DNA of 64,000 nucleotides, from assembly GCA_964016875.1 (NCBI GenBank), contig OZ024737.1, positions 35,589,683 to 35,653,682 on the forward strand, given 5' to 3'. The notes under the pieces are model-generated. The model saw only the letters and a program-made list of their open reading frames with translations, ran no database searches and was not told where the DNA came from. Origin of the DNA: Fallopia convolvulus (lineage: Eukaryota; Streptophyta; Magnoliopsida; Caryophyllales; Polygonaceae). Position numbers and translations under genes: made by a program. Within the stretch, counting starts at the first letter, position 1, and the number at the start of each line of letters is the position of its first letter. Positions 30,059 through 41,617 of this stretch are shown piece by piece.

Positions 30059-30735
30059 TTTTCGATTACTGGACCGAAATCCACTCAGATCTACAAGATT
30101 AATTAGAAGCTAGATCTGAAGTCTGAACGAACGGCTGGTGTTCTCAAGAAGCCACTTCCCAAATCAGCTCTGCACCAACAATAAATCAAGAATGTATCGA
30201 TCTTTTTAGTTGTGCGAAAGAAATTCACAGATCGATCGAATTGCAGAGAACAAATTTGTACAGCTGAAAGCTGCTATTCAAACTAACAGTTTGAAATCCG
30301 AAAAACTGGAATGATTGAAAGTTGTTGGCTTAATTGGAACTACCTGATCAAAATCCTTACAGAACGGCAAGAGAATATAAATGCACGTTGACAAAACAGG
30401 AATTCGGAAAATGGAAAACCTTTTTTTGGAGAAAAAAAACCTAGAAATCCAATCTAAGAACGACTACAAATGAATTGATTTCTCAGCCAATAGGAAAAAG
30501 CATTGTGAGTTTGAAGGAAGCGAATAGTACACAGTACAAATTAGAAATGGACATCAGATTGCATCTCTGTCGCGTTTATATATGACCAAGTGTTTGTTTG
30601 TGTGAGGGGAGCACTTACAAGTTGCAATGCCATGGATGGATCGGTGAGAGTTAGGTGTGCTAGCAAAAAGACCACGCGGTTGGTAAGGATAATGAAGAGT
30701 GCCTGCTATGACCCTAGGCGCACGATATCAAAAGG
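30059..30735. other. Upstream region of the oxidoreductase gene
   Basis: No further coding signal. Probably 5' UTR and promoter of the minus-strand gene. A TTTATAT stretch near 30376 could serve as a weak TATA element. Confidence 0.4.
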
Positions 30736-30737
30736 TG

Positions 30738-30900
30738 CTTTTTTTTTATATACGGTAAGATTTAGGATAGTCCAAGTAGTACTTGGACTAACCTAGAACA
30801 CCCTTGAATGGGTGAATTCGTTACCGGTTGGTGTCGAATCGGTGACCTCGGGGTTCTTCCCCTAAGGACAAACCAATCCGACTGGGCTCCTCACCCGCTA
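30738..30900 (-). mobile_element. SINE copy (polyT-headed on plus strand)
   Basis: On the plus strand a T-run is followed by TATACGGTAAGATTTAGG..AGTACTTGG..AACCTAGA and ends GGTGACCTCGGGG..CCTAAGG..CAAACC. The same layout recurs at 44535-44730, and its head at 41312 and 50431. Read on the minus strand it ends in an A-tail, as expected of a SINE. Confidence 0.55.
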
Positions 30901-30957
30901 TCAAAAGGTGTTATAAACACACGGAAAGCACTTTGAGAATTTTTTTTGAAATATGAT

Positions 30958-31458
30958 AGAGTCCGTTTGGTAATGCTTATTTGTAGTACTTATAAGCACA
31001 AAAATGCTTTTATGTAGAAATAAGCACATAAGCATTGCCAAACACACATTTCTCCCTTATTTTAAGCAACGTGTAAGCACATGCTTATAAACAAAAAAAT
31101 GGAAGCACACCACCCCCCATGCTTTTCGGTTTAAGCATGTTTATCCCACAAAAATGTAAGCACGTGGGCCCCACCCCTTTATTTTTTTTATTACCCCCAA
31201 ATCACCTTTTTATTCTTCTCTCTCCTTCCTCTCTTCTTCCACAAATTAAATTAAAAAAATGATTTAACTATTTCAGTCATTTCCTTAATTACCTTTTAAA
31301 AATCAGCAAACCCTCCAACCGAACACCACTTGCTTACAAGAGAAATAAGTTTTTGTTTATCAGCATCAGAACTTTACAGCACAATCCACTTTAAGTAACT
31401 TATCAGCATAATTTACTTATAAGTAATTTATAAGCAAAGTTTACCCTAACGCACCCAT
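30958..31458. mobile_element. MITE with GTCCGTTTGGTAA / TTACCCTAACGCACC ends
   Basis: About 500 bp, with long imperfect inverted ends: the left end reads GTCCGTTTGGTAATGCTTAT, and the right end read on the minus strand starts GGTGCGTTAGGGTAAACTTT. TACTTATAAGCA-type motifs recur inside in both orientations. No coding sequence. Typical of MITEs with a GTTTGG terminus. Confidence 0.5.
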
Positions 31459-33164
31459 AAACTTTTATCATAAGAGTTTAGATTATATTTTTCAATTTTC
31501 ATAGTGATTGCCATCATCATTGATGACCAGTTAACATTATGGCTACCCCCAAGTATAAAGTATAGATAAAATCTATTTCCATATGCAACTGATAAGAATG
31601 ATACTAATGACTTGCTATAGTTTGCTTATTGAAAAGTATATTTTTTTAAAAGTCTACTTTTTGCATTTTTCAACACAATCACTCGCATTTTTCAAGATAA
31701 AAAAGTATGTTTTTTTTCAAAAATTACTTTCTAATTAGCAACTATAGCCAGGCCTAAAACTTCATCTAGTGCATTTTTTTCGCTTGTCGTCTTCATTTAT
31801 CTCCTCGTGGCCATGCATACCTTTTGCTCCTTTAAGCTCTCTAGTTCCGATTTTGGCACTTTTTCCGATTTTTAGAACAATACTTATCTCCTCGAGTTGT
31901 ATGTGTGTGGATTGTTCGTTTCACATGTCGGTCTATCCGACTGCAAATTTATTCGGCCTCTCGATCTACTAGATATGTATGGTATATCGATTTCTTTCCG
32001 TATAAAAAAATAATAATAAAATAATTCTTAAATATGCCAATATCACCCGCTTATTATAAGCATTGTTCTAAAAATCTCGTCTAGGCCCCACCTAGCTGGA
32101 AGGTCCCTTCCCGCCTAGCCTTCCAGACCGCCTAAGCCCCCGTCTAGGACCGCCTAGGCAACCGTCAGGCCGTCTAGGCGCTAGGCGGTCCCTTTCCGCC
32201 CAGGGTCCGCCTAGCGTTTTTTAGAACCCCGATAGTCGTTAGAAAAACCTTCGTGATCATTCAATAGCTGTCAACATTTTAAAGTAAAGATTTTAGAGGC
32301 CAGATTCGGTAAAGCATAATTTGATTTTGGAGTTACATGCAAAGCCTGAGTCATCACAGATTTCATTCGGTATATCAATTTTTTTAATCTCAAGCGGGGA
32401 AATGGGGCAGAGAAAAGCCGCCCTAAACAATACTGTAAAACATTTCGATATTCAAAAGATGATGTAAGAATATTTCAAGGAATCTTGCACAGTAGAATGA
32501 TCAACTCTTCAATACACCCAAGGTCCCAAGTCCCAACCCCAACAAAATCTTACACTACCCATGAGAACCTTCATCAACTAGTATATTGTCTCTCGTTACT
32601 ATTAACTAAATACACTTCTTTGTTTTTTTGATAAATCTAAATACACGTCTACTTATAAGACTAGTATTAAATGGTTTCCACAAAAAGAAAACAACACACT
32701 ACACACAAATTCATACTGGGTAAAGTATACAAATAAGCATAGCATCACCCAGTGTTGAAAATGAAGAGTCCCCGACCAAGACAGGATCTTGATTCTAGAA
32801 CTCTCCGACTTTGCTTCTTGTATCAGATATCAATGCTCCATGGATGAACTTTTGATGCCATTAGCTTTCATCAATCATATCAAAGGTAATAGAATCAGAT
32901 CCAACTTTAAATTAGATCTACATCAGAGCTACATGAGTATGAAAAATGAACACAAGCCCGAATATAATCTGGGCAGCATCATAGTAAGTAAACTTACTGC
33001 AATTCAACCTGTTTCTTTTTTGGGCATCTTCTCGTTTCATTAGAATAATTCAAAGCTACATCAAAATTCATGAGGGACAATACTATTTACTCAGTAATTT
33101 AGTTCAGCTTCCAATCCAAATATGGCCTCTGAATTATCACTTTCAAGGACCTTTTTTTTTAAAT
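31459..33164. other. Intergenic with a GC-rich palindromic block
   Basis: Mostly AT-rich and without a gene. Positions 32085-32225 are a GC-rich patch with many CCTAGG/GCCTAG words in both orientations (for example CCGCCTAGGC and TCTAGGCGCTAGGCGG). A T-run insert with a 14-bp flanking repeat lies at 32606-32650. The right part probably holds the 3' UTR of the NAC gene. Confidence 0.55.
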
Positions 33165-36100
33165 TTATTTTACATATTCATGAGGCATCATAATCCTACC
33201 AAAAGTACCTATTAAAACAAACATAATAGCAAGTAAAGCCCCCATGACTGATAAAAGAAAGAATCCCTTCATCCTACCTCCTGTTGACCGAGTGGTCGCT
33301 GCTTCTACAGCAGTGGTGTTCTTGAGATTCATTCTTAACCGAGTGAAACTGGACATTCTCTCGAATGCCCGGTTTACCAAAGCACTTTCAGCAGCTGATG
33401 CAGGAGTAGTTGGGATTGAATCAACAAAGGACCACAATGCAGAAGTGTACCACTTGTCATCTCCTTCAACACCTTTGCCATTTTGATTTTGAAGTGAATT
33501 TGATCCTGTGGCATTAGGTGTGAAGTTCCCACCACATTCATTACCTAAACACGGCCAGATGCTATTATATTAGGAAAAGAAAATCCATAAGGACTTGTTA
33601 TATATTTATTTATTTACAAGCCAGCCAAGAGAAGTGACACAGTATAATGCACCAATTTTGCACGAGGATCACAGAAAAGTGCAGAGGAAGTTAGGTAATA
33701 TAAAGTCCATGTTCAGAAGATAAGCGAAGAGACTAAAGAAACTTATAAGAGTAGTCAGGAGAGATGAATATCTCTATAGAAACTGCATCTGTATACCTGT
33801 ATTTGAGAAAGACATGGTTTCTGAATTTGGCTCGTCTGAAGTAGGAAAATGCAAAGTCTGATCGAAGTTCAACTGCTGGGTGCCTACATTGTTCATGGCA
33901 TATGAAAGCTGGCTCCTCTCCAAATGACCCGGGTGAACCATTTGGCCAGCTTGGAAATCTGGATAAGATTGAGCACCTGTAGCTTCATTGACTGGACCCA
34001 GTTCACGAAGAAACATCTCTGCATCATAGTACAAATCAAGCTCTCTCAATCCATCAACTTCACCCCATGCCGAATTACCAGCAAGTTCACCATCAGCATG
34101 TTGAGGCAAAACTTCATTGACATCATGGGAAATAACGGGACCCAAAAGATCATCCATTTCCAGGAAATCCTCTTCAATTACATGTTGCTCCAAGTTATCT
34201 ACACCAGTAGAAGCCACATCATATGCATCAGACACCTGTACTTGTGAGGTGGCCGATAATGCCAAGTCCAAAGTGGCCCCCAGACTTTGTTGACTGTAGG
34301 AAGATGGCATTTTACATAGATCAGCGTCCACCACGTTGCTAAGAGAAGTTTCAGTCATAGTACTTTGAGCTCCTTCACCGAAGACCTGTGGCATACAAAG
34401 AGCCCATTAATATGTTTTGCAATTTCAATAAACTACATGTTTTAGAAAAAAGCAATATAGATTCATCTGACTAAACAAAAAGATTTTAACAGATCCACCA
34501 ATGGGATAGCCATCAATTCAGGATACCTAAAAATGTAAGCAGGTAATGAATACTTGAAAAACATCAGTAACATTCCAAGGACCTACCATAACAACAGAAT
34601 CCACTGATACACAATTACATCCTATGTGAGTTAACTGGGTAATTTTGTAAATAAGGCCAACCATTTGGTTTATACTTGCATTAAATACAAAACAAAACAC
34701 TTTTGGACCTGCTTAATCTCCACTTATATTCCAATAGGAAACATCATTTCTCAAAGCAAACAAAATTTCAAGCAATAAACAGATATCATTCATTTACATG
34801 ATGGTTTGAAATGGTCTCAAAAAGAGATTATCTTTCAAATCCTAATTCAAGAGTAAAAGTAGGTTCTTTGTAAACTCCTCAAAAATGTTCCAAATTTTTA
34901 GAAAAGAATTTTTTTTTTTAAAGAAACTTACTTGTGGCAGTGCACAATCAAAGTCAACAATATGAGGTCCTTCTATAGCAGGTTCATCAACCAATTGATT
35001 CATGAACTCTTCAATATCATTCCATGTGAACTGAACTTGAGCTTTCTCTTTGCACACATCTGTCACACTATTTGATTGCTTCACATGAATGTCTCGAGTT
35101 GCCGTCCTAAGGTCTTCCTGTATATTTGAGTCATTGTACTTCCTAGGCTCTGTTACTTCATCATCAACCCAATCCTCCTCCCTAAATGGGGCTCCATACT
35201 GTTCCCCATTTTTGGGTCCAGCACCACTCTTCTTGAAGACCTTGTATAGAACATAATAATCCTGACAAAAAGACATAAAAACGACATCAGCAAACACAAA
35301 ACAATAATGTTAAGAGATAGGGCAGCAGCCCAGTATCTTCAACTCAAGCTGCAAACCTCGGCTTCTGGGCATCTCCTTAGCTCACTTTCTTCCAATACAT
35401 ATTCGTGCATTACCCAATCCGTGCGTTCTCCACTAGGTGCACGCCCTTTGTAGAAGACCAGGGTTTTCTTTATCCCAACAATTCTTGAGCTGCAGGCAAT
35501 TGTTCTATCCTTCCCAGTTGCTTTCCAGTAACCATGTCTTGTAGCCCTGTTTGATCTTGATCCATTTGGGTATTTCCTATCCCTGGGACTGAAAAAGAAC
35601 CATTGTCTATCACCAGTCTTTAGGATGGACAGACCTGTACCAGAATTGAAAAAGGTCAGCCTGTAAGTTTCCACTAAAGATGATTCATAGAAAAGAACAT
35701 TGTATATCTTTATATGCAATACATCTAAACCAGAATAAGCTGGCTGGCTAATAGCTAGCTAAGCAGAACATGTAAACCAGGCACACGTCCAGTCAACATA
35801 TAAAATTGACCAGAATAAGCTGAAGCAGAGACAAAAATTACTTTGACAAAACAATCTAATAGGTAAACAATCACTTCACCTCATGCTTCAACTTCCCTTT
35901 CCTAAAGCACTAAAACAACGGCTAAAACTGGAGCTAGTAACAGCTAATTCAATACTATTGATCAGTAATCAAAGACTATATCTAGAATCAAGCATGGGGA
36001 GAACAGAAAACTCTCGCAAGTATCCACCCAATCAAACCACCGGCAACAGCAAACGACGACCTAGAACTTCAAATTTATCAAAGATCGTCAACCAAACAAA

Positions 36101-36484
36101 CGAAAACATGGGTTTGACACAAAACAAAAAGATCTCGAGAAGAGCTCATAAAGACACCAGTATTAGGAGCCCATAAATAGAGTCAACGCTCAATCAAGCA
36201 ACTGAATCATTTACAAAGATCAAACAAAAAGTAGGCAGTTGCGATCAAATTTCAGCAGTCATCGCTGATAAATCGAAAGGAATTAATTTCAGATCAAACA
36301 TACCAGGCAATTCCTCGGGATCCCACTTGTAAACATCTACCTCGCGAATGACATCAAGCTTCAACTTGCGCCTGCAAATCTTACGCTTGAGATAGTAAAG
36401 GACCAATTCCTCGTCGGTAGGGTGAAATCGGAACCCAGGTGGCCACGCTTCCCCAAGATCCGCCGCTGCCACTTCAGAAGGCAT
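33165..36484 (-). CDS. NAC017: Membrane-tethered NAC transcription factor (NAC017-like)
   Basis: Five exons: 36484-36304, 35634-35357, 35261-34932, 34385-33797, 33544-33165; all junctions are GT..AG and in phase, giving 585 aa. The NAC domain spans about residues 13-175: WPPGFRFHPTDEELV, VYKWDPEELP, DRQWFFFSPRDRKYP, HGYWKATGKDR, KKTLVFYKGRAPSGERTDW, YVLYKVFKKSG. A variable acidic region follows. A single transmembrane helix near the end (GFFLLSVMGALLAIMFVLIG, about 555-575) is followed by a short lumenal tail. Such NTL factors are ER-anchored and released by cleavage, then act in the nucleus; NAC017 relays mitochondrial stress. The ortholog call rests on the near-identical N-terminus (EAWPPGFRFHPTDEELVLYY) and GPKNGEQYGAPF. 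The start is ATG 36484; the codon before it is TTG. Confidence 0.95.
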
Positions 36485-37150
36485 CAAAAGATGCGGTTTT
36501 TTTTTTGGATTCTTTAGGAGCCAACGGAGATAGCAAAGACTAAAACTTTAGTAGGGAAGAGATGCTACCAGTTCGGGTGGTTGAGGATTTTCAAGGTCAG
36601 TTTCTGACCTCCAAAACCCTACTATTTGGCTATTTGGTAGAACAAGGACGATGAGAGAGATGGGATGAGATTAGGGGAAATTGGGGATGGAGTCTGCGAG
36701 CATACTAGTCAAATTTGGGCTAACGCTAGTGGTATGTAGTTAAAAAAAAAAATTATAATAGATTAAAATAATAAGAAGGAATCTTCGGGTGCAAGATACG
36801 GTCCATTCTTATTTTAGACTTTTTTTTCCTCTTTTTATGGTTCCTAATTTGTAATTTCTATGTAATAAGGTAGGCAGGCCCAAAAGGGAATAGATCTAAT
36901 ACATTAACATGAATTACAAATGTTTTGGAGTTCTAATTTAACAAATGTTTTGTAATTGCAACAAGACTGCTGATTTGATTGATTTTCTACAATATTTTTG
37001 TAGTATCAATTAAAAGGATTCTCTTTGAACTTTGCATTCTCATCCATAAAGATGAACTAGGTTGAATTGCGTTTTTGGCCCAAAGTTTATCTATTGAAAA
37101 AAAATCTTAGGTAGGCTTAAGAGGATTGAGTAAAAAAAATTAAAAAATGT
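36485..37150. other. NAC promoter/5' UTR and intergenic
   Basis: No coding or repeat signature recognised. Confidence 0.5.
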
Positions 37151-37199
37151 TGGATGTCTTTTTTATGAGTTTGGTTCAAATGAAAAAAATCTAATCCTG

Positions 37200-39720
37200 A
37201 AAAATAAAAAGTGCAATACAAAGTACGAAAAGTGCATTACAAAATACAAAAACTGCAATCCGAAAAGTATACTACAAAAAATACGAACGATCGTGTAGTG
37301 GGTCTCGTAGAGATGACGGTAGAGTAGACTTGCGAAAGCTTTAGGCCGAAAGAGGTTCTCGACCCTGAGGATTGATCCAACGTGATGGCTCACAAGGGAG
37401 AGTCGGCGTTATGAGACTCAAGGAATTGACCAACGTTATGGACAATTGAAGTGTGTTTGATAGCTTTTGATTCGAACCAAGGAAGAGACGCAAGTTCCAA
37501 GAACAAGGAGATTTCCTCAACTTTAGTACATGAATTCAATGCTGCGTCTAAAGAGACTCTATGAAGCCTTATAAAGGGGCGGCTCCTAACCTTAGCTAGG
37601 CTAAACGAGGTCGGACTTGGGCCAAAGATACAACTGAGGCCTAACGTCCATAAATCCAATCCAAACTTTCTAAAAACATAACAAAACACAAACAGAAATA
37701 TTTCTTATAGTATACTACTAGAAATAGGTAAGATAGGAACAAAGTCGAGACCCGGGCCAAGACAAGGATGCTGCACATGGGCGCTTAGCGAGGCCACGAA
37801 ATTGGTTGGCACGGGCGGAAGTGTCACATGGCACGGGGTTGGTGCGTCGAGTTCAAGCTAGACTCCGCAACATCGAGGGTGAGAAGGCAAATCTGTGGTG
37901 GCACGTCCGAGGGTGTGCCTGGCTCGCGAGGGCACTAGCGATTGGGTTGCCTTAACGATGACCTTGGCACGGTTGCGAGTGACGGGACCATCCGAGCGGA
38001 GTGACATGGCTTGCTCCTTGTCGGCGGCATCCAAGAGTGAGGTCACATCACACACACACACACCCGAGTGGGAAACGTCCATGTTTCCTCGTCATGATAC
38101 TTAGGCTCGACATAGGGAGAGAGGTCCACAACATTGAAGGTGGCACGAACTCCATACTTGTCGGCAAGCCCGTAGATAAGGGCGTGCAAACAACCCAATT
38201 GCAAAGGGCCCTCAAAAAATAATGGCCCAATATATATCATAAGAACTAAAACATGTACAGTAAACAAAATAGCTTAGATGGCTATGAACCAGGTAAGGAA
38301 TGAGAGAGCTCCGGGTTCGAGCCTTATAAAAAATTCTCCGCATGTATTCATTTTTGCTCCAAACACATGCCTCCTTTCTTTTTATTTATTTTTATAATTC
38401 AATCCCACTTTCTTTAATGGATAATGCCTGTTATAGTTTTATTATATGAATCATCATTTCAAAAAATTATAATTTTTAAGAGTACCTAATTATATTTATT
38501 TTCTCAAAAATTATTGATCAATAGTTAAATTTTGATAAATAATTGCTGTTTTTTAAGTTATAAATTACAATTAAAATAAATTATTTTTAAATTAGCTTAG
38601 AAGCCTAAATTTTAAGAGCATAGAACAGGTCCCCCAAAAATGTTAAGACGGAGGTTAATCTAATAAGCATTGTCCTCGATGCGCTTTAGGACTCGATAGG
38701 GACCATCGCAAGAGGGTGAAGCTTCATCTTGTGGGTGTTGGGGACCCTATCCTTCCTAAGGTAAAGCCACACCAACTCGTCGGGCTCGAAGACCAACTTA
38801 CGACGGCCCTTGTTGTATTAGGCAGCGTATTGGTCCGTCGGCGCTCAAGCTGGACACTGGTGCACTCATATAGATGTGAGCCAAACTTTCCCCATAAGTT
38901 CTCCAAAAATGGCTACAAAACTTGGTATCCTTTTCACTAACAATAAATTTAATACACCATGTAACTTCACGACGTGCTCGAAAAACAAGTTTGTAATTTC
39001 GGTTGCATTATTGTTTCCCTTACATGCAATAAAGTGCACCATCTTAGAGAATCGGTCCACAAATACAAATATGCAGTCACTAACACACCGTGATATAGGA
39101 AGGTCCATAATAAAATCCATGGAAAGATCTTCCCATGGGGCATGTGGAATGGGCAATGGTGTGTAGAGGTCGTGAGGACTCGACTTTGCCTTAACTCTTT
39201 GGCACGTCACATAGCCCTTGTAATACTTGGTAACATCTCGAGCCATGTGTGGCCAAAAGAAATGCTCTCTAATTGTCGCACGGGTTTTGGCGACAGCAAA
39301 TTGGCATCAGTCGTCATGAGTTTCCTTGAGCAACAAATGCCTAACCATGGATTGCGGAATGAATAGCTTTCCTGAACGATATAAGTAACCATCGTCTAAG
39401 AAATAGGACCCATGAACTCAAGTGTGCTCGAGTTTCTCCATGGTTGGCTTAAAAATAAATCATACAAGTATAACTCTTTAATCAAGGAGAAAACGAGCAA
39501 CTTAGAATGGATATGAGTCAAGAGGACGTAACTTCGGGAGAGAGCGTCGGCGATCCTTACCTTTCTTATATGCAATAATGCAATGACATATGAGAATGTC
39601 TCCACAAACTCGACCCATCTTGCATGGTGAAGATTGAATGTTGTTTGGCTCTTGAGATAAGCCAAGGCCGCGTGGTCTGTGTGGATGACGAACTCGCTTG
39701 GCCATAAATAATGTTTTCAT
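37200..39720 (-). mobile_element. Decayed Ty3/gypsy retrotransposon
   Basis: Minus-strand fragments occur in polyprotein order. RNase H-like YLKSQTTFNLHHARWVEFVETF and IADALSRS lie at 39396-39720. An integrase segment at 38866-39246 reads YYKGYVTCQRVKAKSS, LPIPHAPWEDLSMDFIMDLP and FVDRFSKMVHFI. The post-integrase tail at 38043-38267 reads YGVRATFNVVDLSPYVE. Stops and frame changes separate them. 37200-37860 may be a worn 3' LTR (a minus-strand TATA-like CTTTATAAGG lies near 37570). A SINE sits inside at about 38262-38400. Confidence 0.8.
38262..38400 (+). mobile_element. tRNA-derived SINE inside the gypsy remnant
   Basis: Box A TAGCTTAGATG (38270-38280) fits TRGYNNARNNG exactly. Box B GGGTTCGAGCC (38313-38323) follows about 43 bp later, a tRNA-like spacing. 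The body then runs into AT-rich sequence. Not a functional tRNA: no acceptor stem pairing is seen. Confidence 0.6.
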
Positions 39721-39982
39721 GTCTTTAGAAGTATATAACTCCTTATTGTATATAACTTCTTATCGTATGTTGTCTTAGGGTGAGATACGTGTCCACAAAA
39801 ATCTGAAATCATGTCGTATCTTCGTTCTGTCAACCTTAACTTTGACTTGAGATTAAGTAGCTCAGTCGCCGCCTCCAACTTGGTGACATCACATCCAGGC
39901 CACAACTGCCTATTTGTGGCCGCTAATATGTCATACATACGTTATGCATCGGGATTAGACACTTAGCTTCATATTAATACTT

Positions 39983-40012
39983 CTCTCTCTCTCTCTCTAT
40001 CTCTATCTCTCG
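39983..40012. repeat. CT microsatellite
   Basis: An interrupted (CT)n run followed by CTAT repeats. Confidence 0.9.
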
Positions 40013-40332
40013 GGCCTTATCTCCTCATTATGAACGAGATTAGTGTAATGAGGCCAGACATTAAAACCATCATAGACCATCTGCTCCATTTGATTATCAT
40101 ACCCAGATATTATCGACATCGGATCAGTACTAGTGCAACCTTCATTCTGTCTAAACTCAGTTAACAATGCAGCAAACATTTCATTTGTCTCCCTGTGAGA
40201 AATCCACTGGTAATAGTGAGGAACAAAACCCTTGGAAACAAGATGATACCGCACATCATCTACTGAAATGCATTTCCTTTTCTTGCACTTCCGACAAGGA
40301 CACCTTAATTCGTGCGGGTTAAATCTCATCAT
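40003..40332 (-). pseudogene. CACTA (En/Spm) transposase-associated domain fragment
   Basis: The minus-strand frame encodes a transposase-associated domain: LRCPCRKCKKRKCISVDDVRYHL, then GFVPHYYQWISHRE. The C-P-C-x2-C and H..GF...Y..W pattern is typical of the N-terminus of plant CACTA TNP2-type proteins. The catalytic transposase is absent, so this is a fragment. The palindromic repeats immediately to its right suit a CACTA subterminal region. Confidence 0.75.
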
Positions 40333-40464
40333 AGACTTACAAAACTTAATAACACACCAGCAACAAACTAATCGTTAAAATCCATCTATAATATGAAAAT
40401 ACATCTGTTTACGCATTTTTACCAATAAAAAGCAATATAATCTTCGTTTTAATTAAAAGTTGTA

Positions 40465-41125
40465 CTTAGCACCATATGACCGCTAATGCATACTTAGCAA
40501 CCATGTGGTTGCTACATTGCGACCATATGGTCGCTAAATCCACCCAAAATGTTAAAAATGCTTAGTTTTGTTGTAAATTCTATATGTATTCTACACTTGT
40601 TGTAAATTCTAAAAACGCTTAGTGTTTAGCAACTATATGCCTGCTAATTAGCACCCATATGGTCACTAATTAGTACCCATATGGTCGCTAAACATGTCCA
40701 ATTCTACACTTGCATGTTTTTGTAAATGTGTATAAGTATTTAGCGACCATATGGACGTTATTTAGCGTCCATTTGGTCACAAAATGTCTAATTAATTAAA
40801 GTATCAATTATTTAAAATACGAAAGAAATGAGATGCGGAAACGAAAGAAAATTTATCTAAACATTTATAACACAATCTCTTATAATTAATTTAAATATCA
40901 ATTATGATAACAATAATATTTGCTTAAATGAATAATATTTTACTATATGATACGGAAAATTTATAATTACATAAATACTCGTGTAAAATTCACCCACGAA
41001 CTCTTAGTGACCATGGACTACGTGGTCACTAATTCTTTTTTTTTGTTGTTGTGTATTTTGCGACCACTTGGTTTCTATTTGGTGACCATATTACGTGGTT
41101 GCTAAATCATGGTCGCTAAATCAAC
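40465..41125. repeat. Palindromic subterminal repeats of a CACTA element
   Basis: At least nine diverged copies of a palindrome built on GCGACCATATGGTCGC occur; the 40519-40534 copy is perfect. Others include TAGCAACCATGTGGTTGCTA (40495-40514) and those near 40475, 40653, 40672, 40739, 40762, 41007 and 41059-41120. They match the binding-site arrays found inside CACTA ends. Confidence 0.7.
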
Positions 41126-41617
41126 AGAATGGTGTAGCGTTTAATGATGATTATGAGATGTACATAAAATCATGTATACATGTACATAAACTCATGAAGG
41201 TGTATACTTTACTCTATGCATTCATATTGAATATGAATACTAAGAATAATATATACATAGAAGGCAAATCATGGATACAAAATTTAGCATATATGTATAC
41301 ACATGCGTAATTTTTTTTTTTTTGAGTAGGTAAAGATTCGGGGTACCAGACAAACCTGGCAACCTGAGAGGCTATCAAGAGTTAGCGCTAGCAACCGAAA
41401 GCTCGGTAAGTAACAAACAAAACAAGTAACCACAAGTAAGGTAAAATACAACAATCGAAGAAAAGAAATCGAAACAAGAATGGTAGCCAGAGAGAAACGT
41501 GCTGGAAGTCAAAGTGTCATAGGATTGGAGGTCAACCCTGAACGATCTAGAGAGATACGCAAAGGACCGATGGCGAGTCTCCATCTATATAATAGCCGCT
41601 ATTTTAAAATAAAGAAA
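41126..41617. other. Intergenic with a partial SINE-like block
   Basis: A T-run at 41310-41323 followed by GAGTAGGTAAAGATTCGGGGTACC resembles the head of the SINE family seen at 30738 and 44535. No gene. Confidence 0.4.

Noticed and set aside
38270..38323. tRNA gene from perfect A and B boxes
   Set aside because: The flanks do not pair into an acceptor stem and the sequence lies in a gypsy remnant; called a SINE instead.
40465..41125. CRISPR array (regularly repeated palindromes)
   Set aside because: Spacing is irregular, copies are degenerate and the context is a plant CACTA element.
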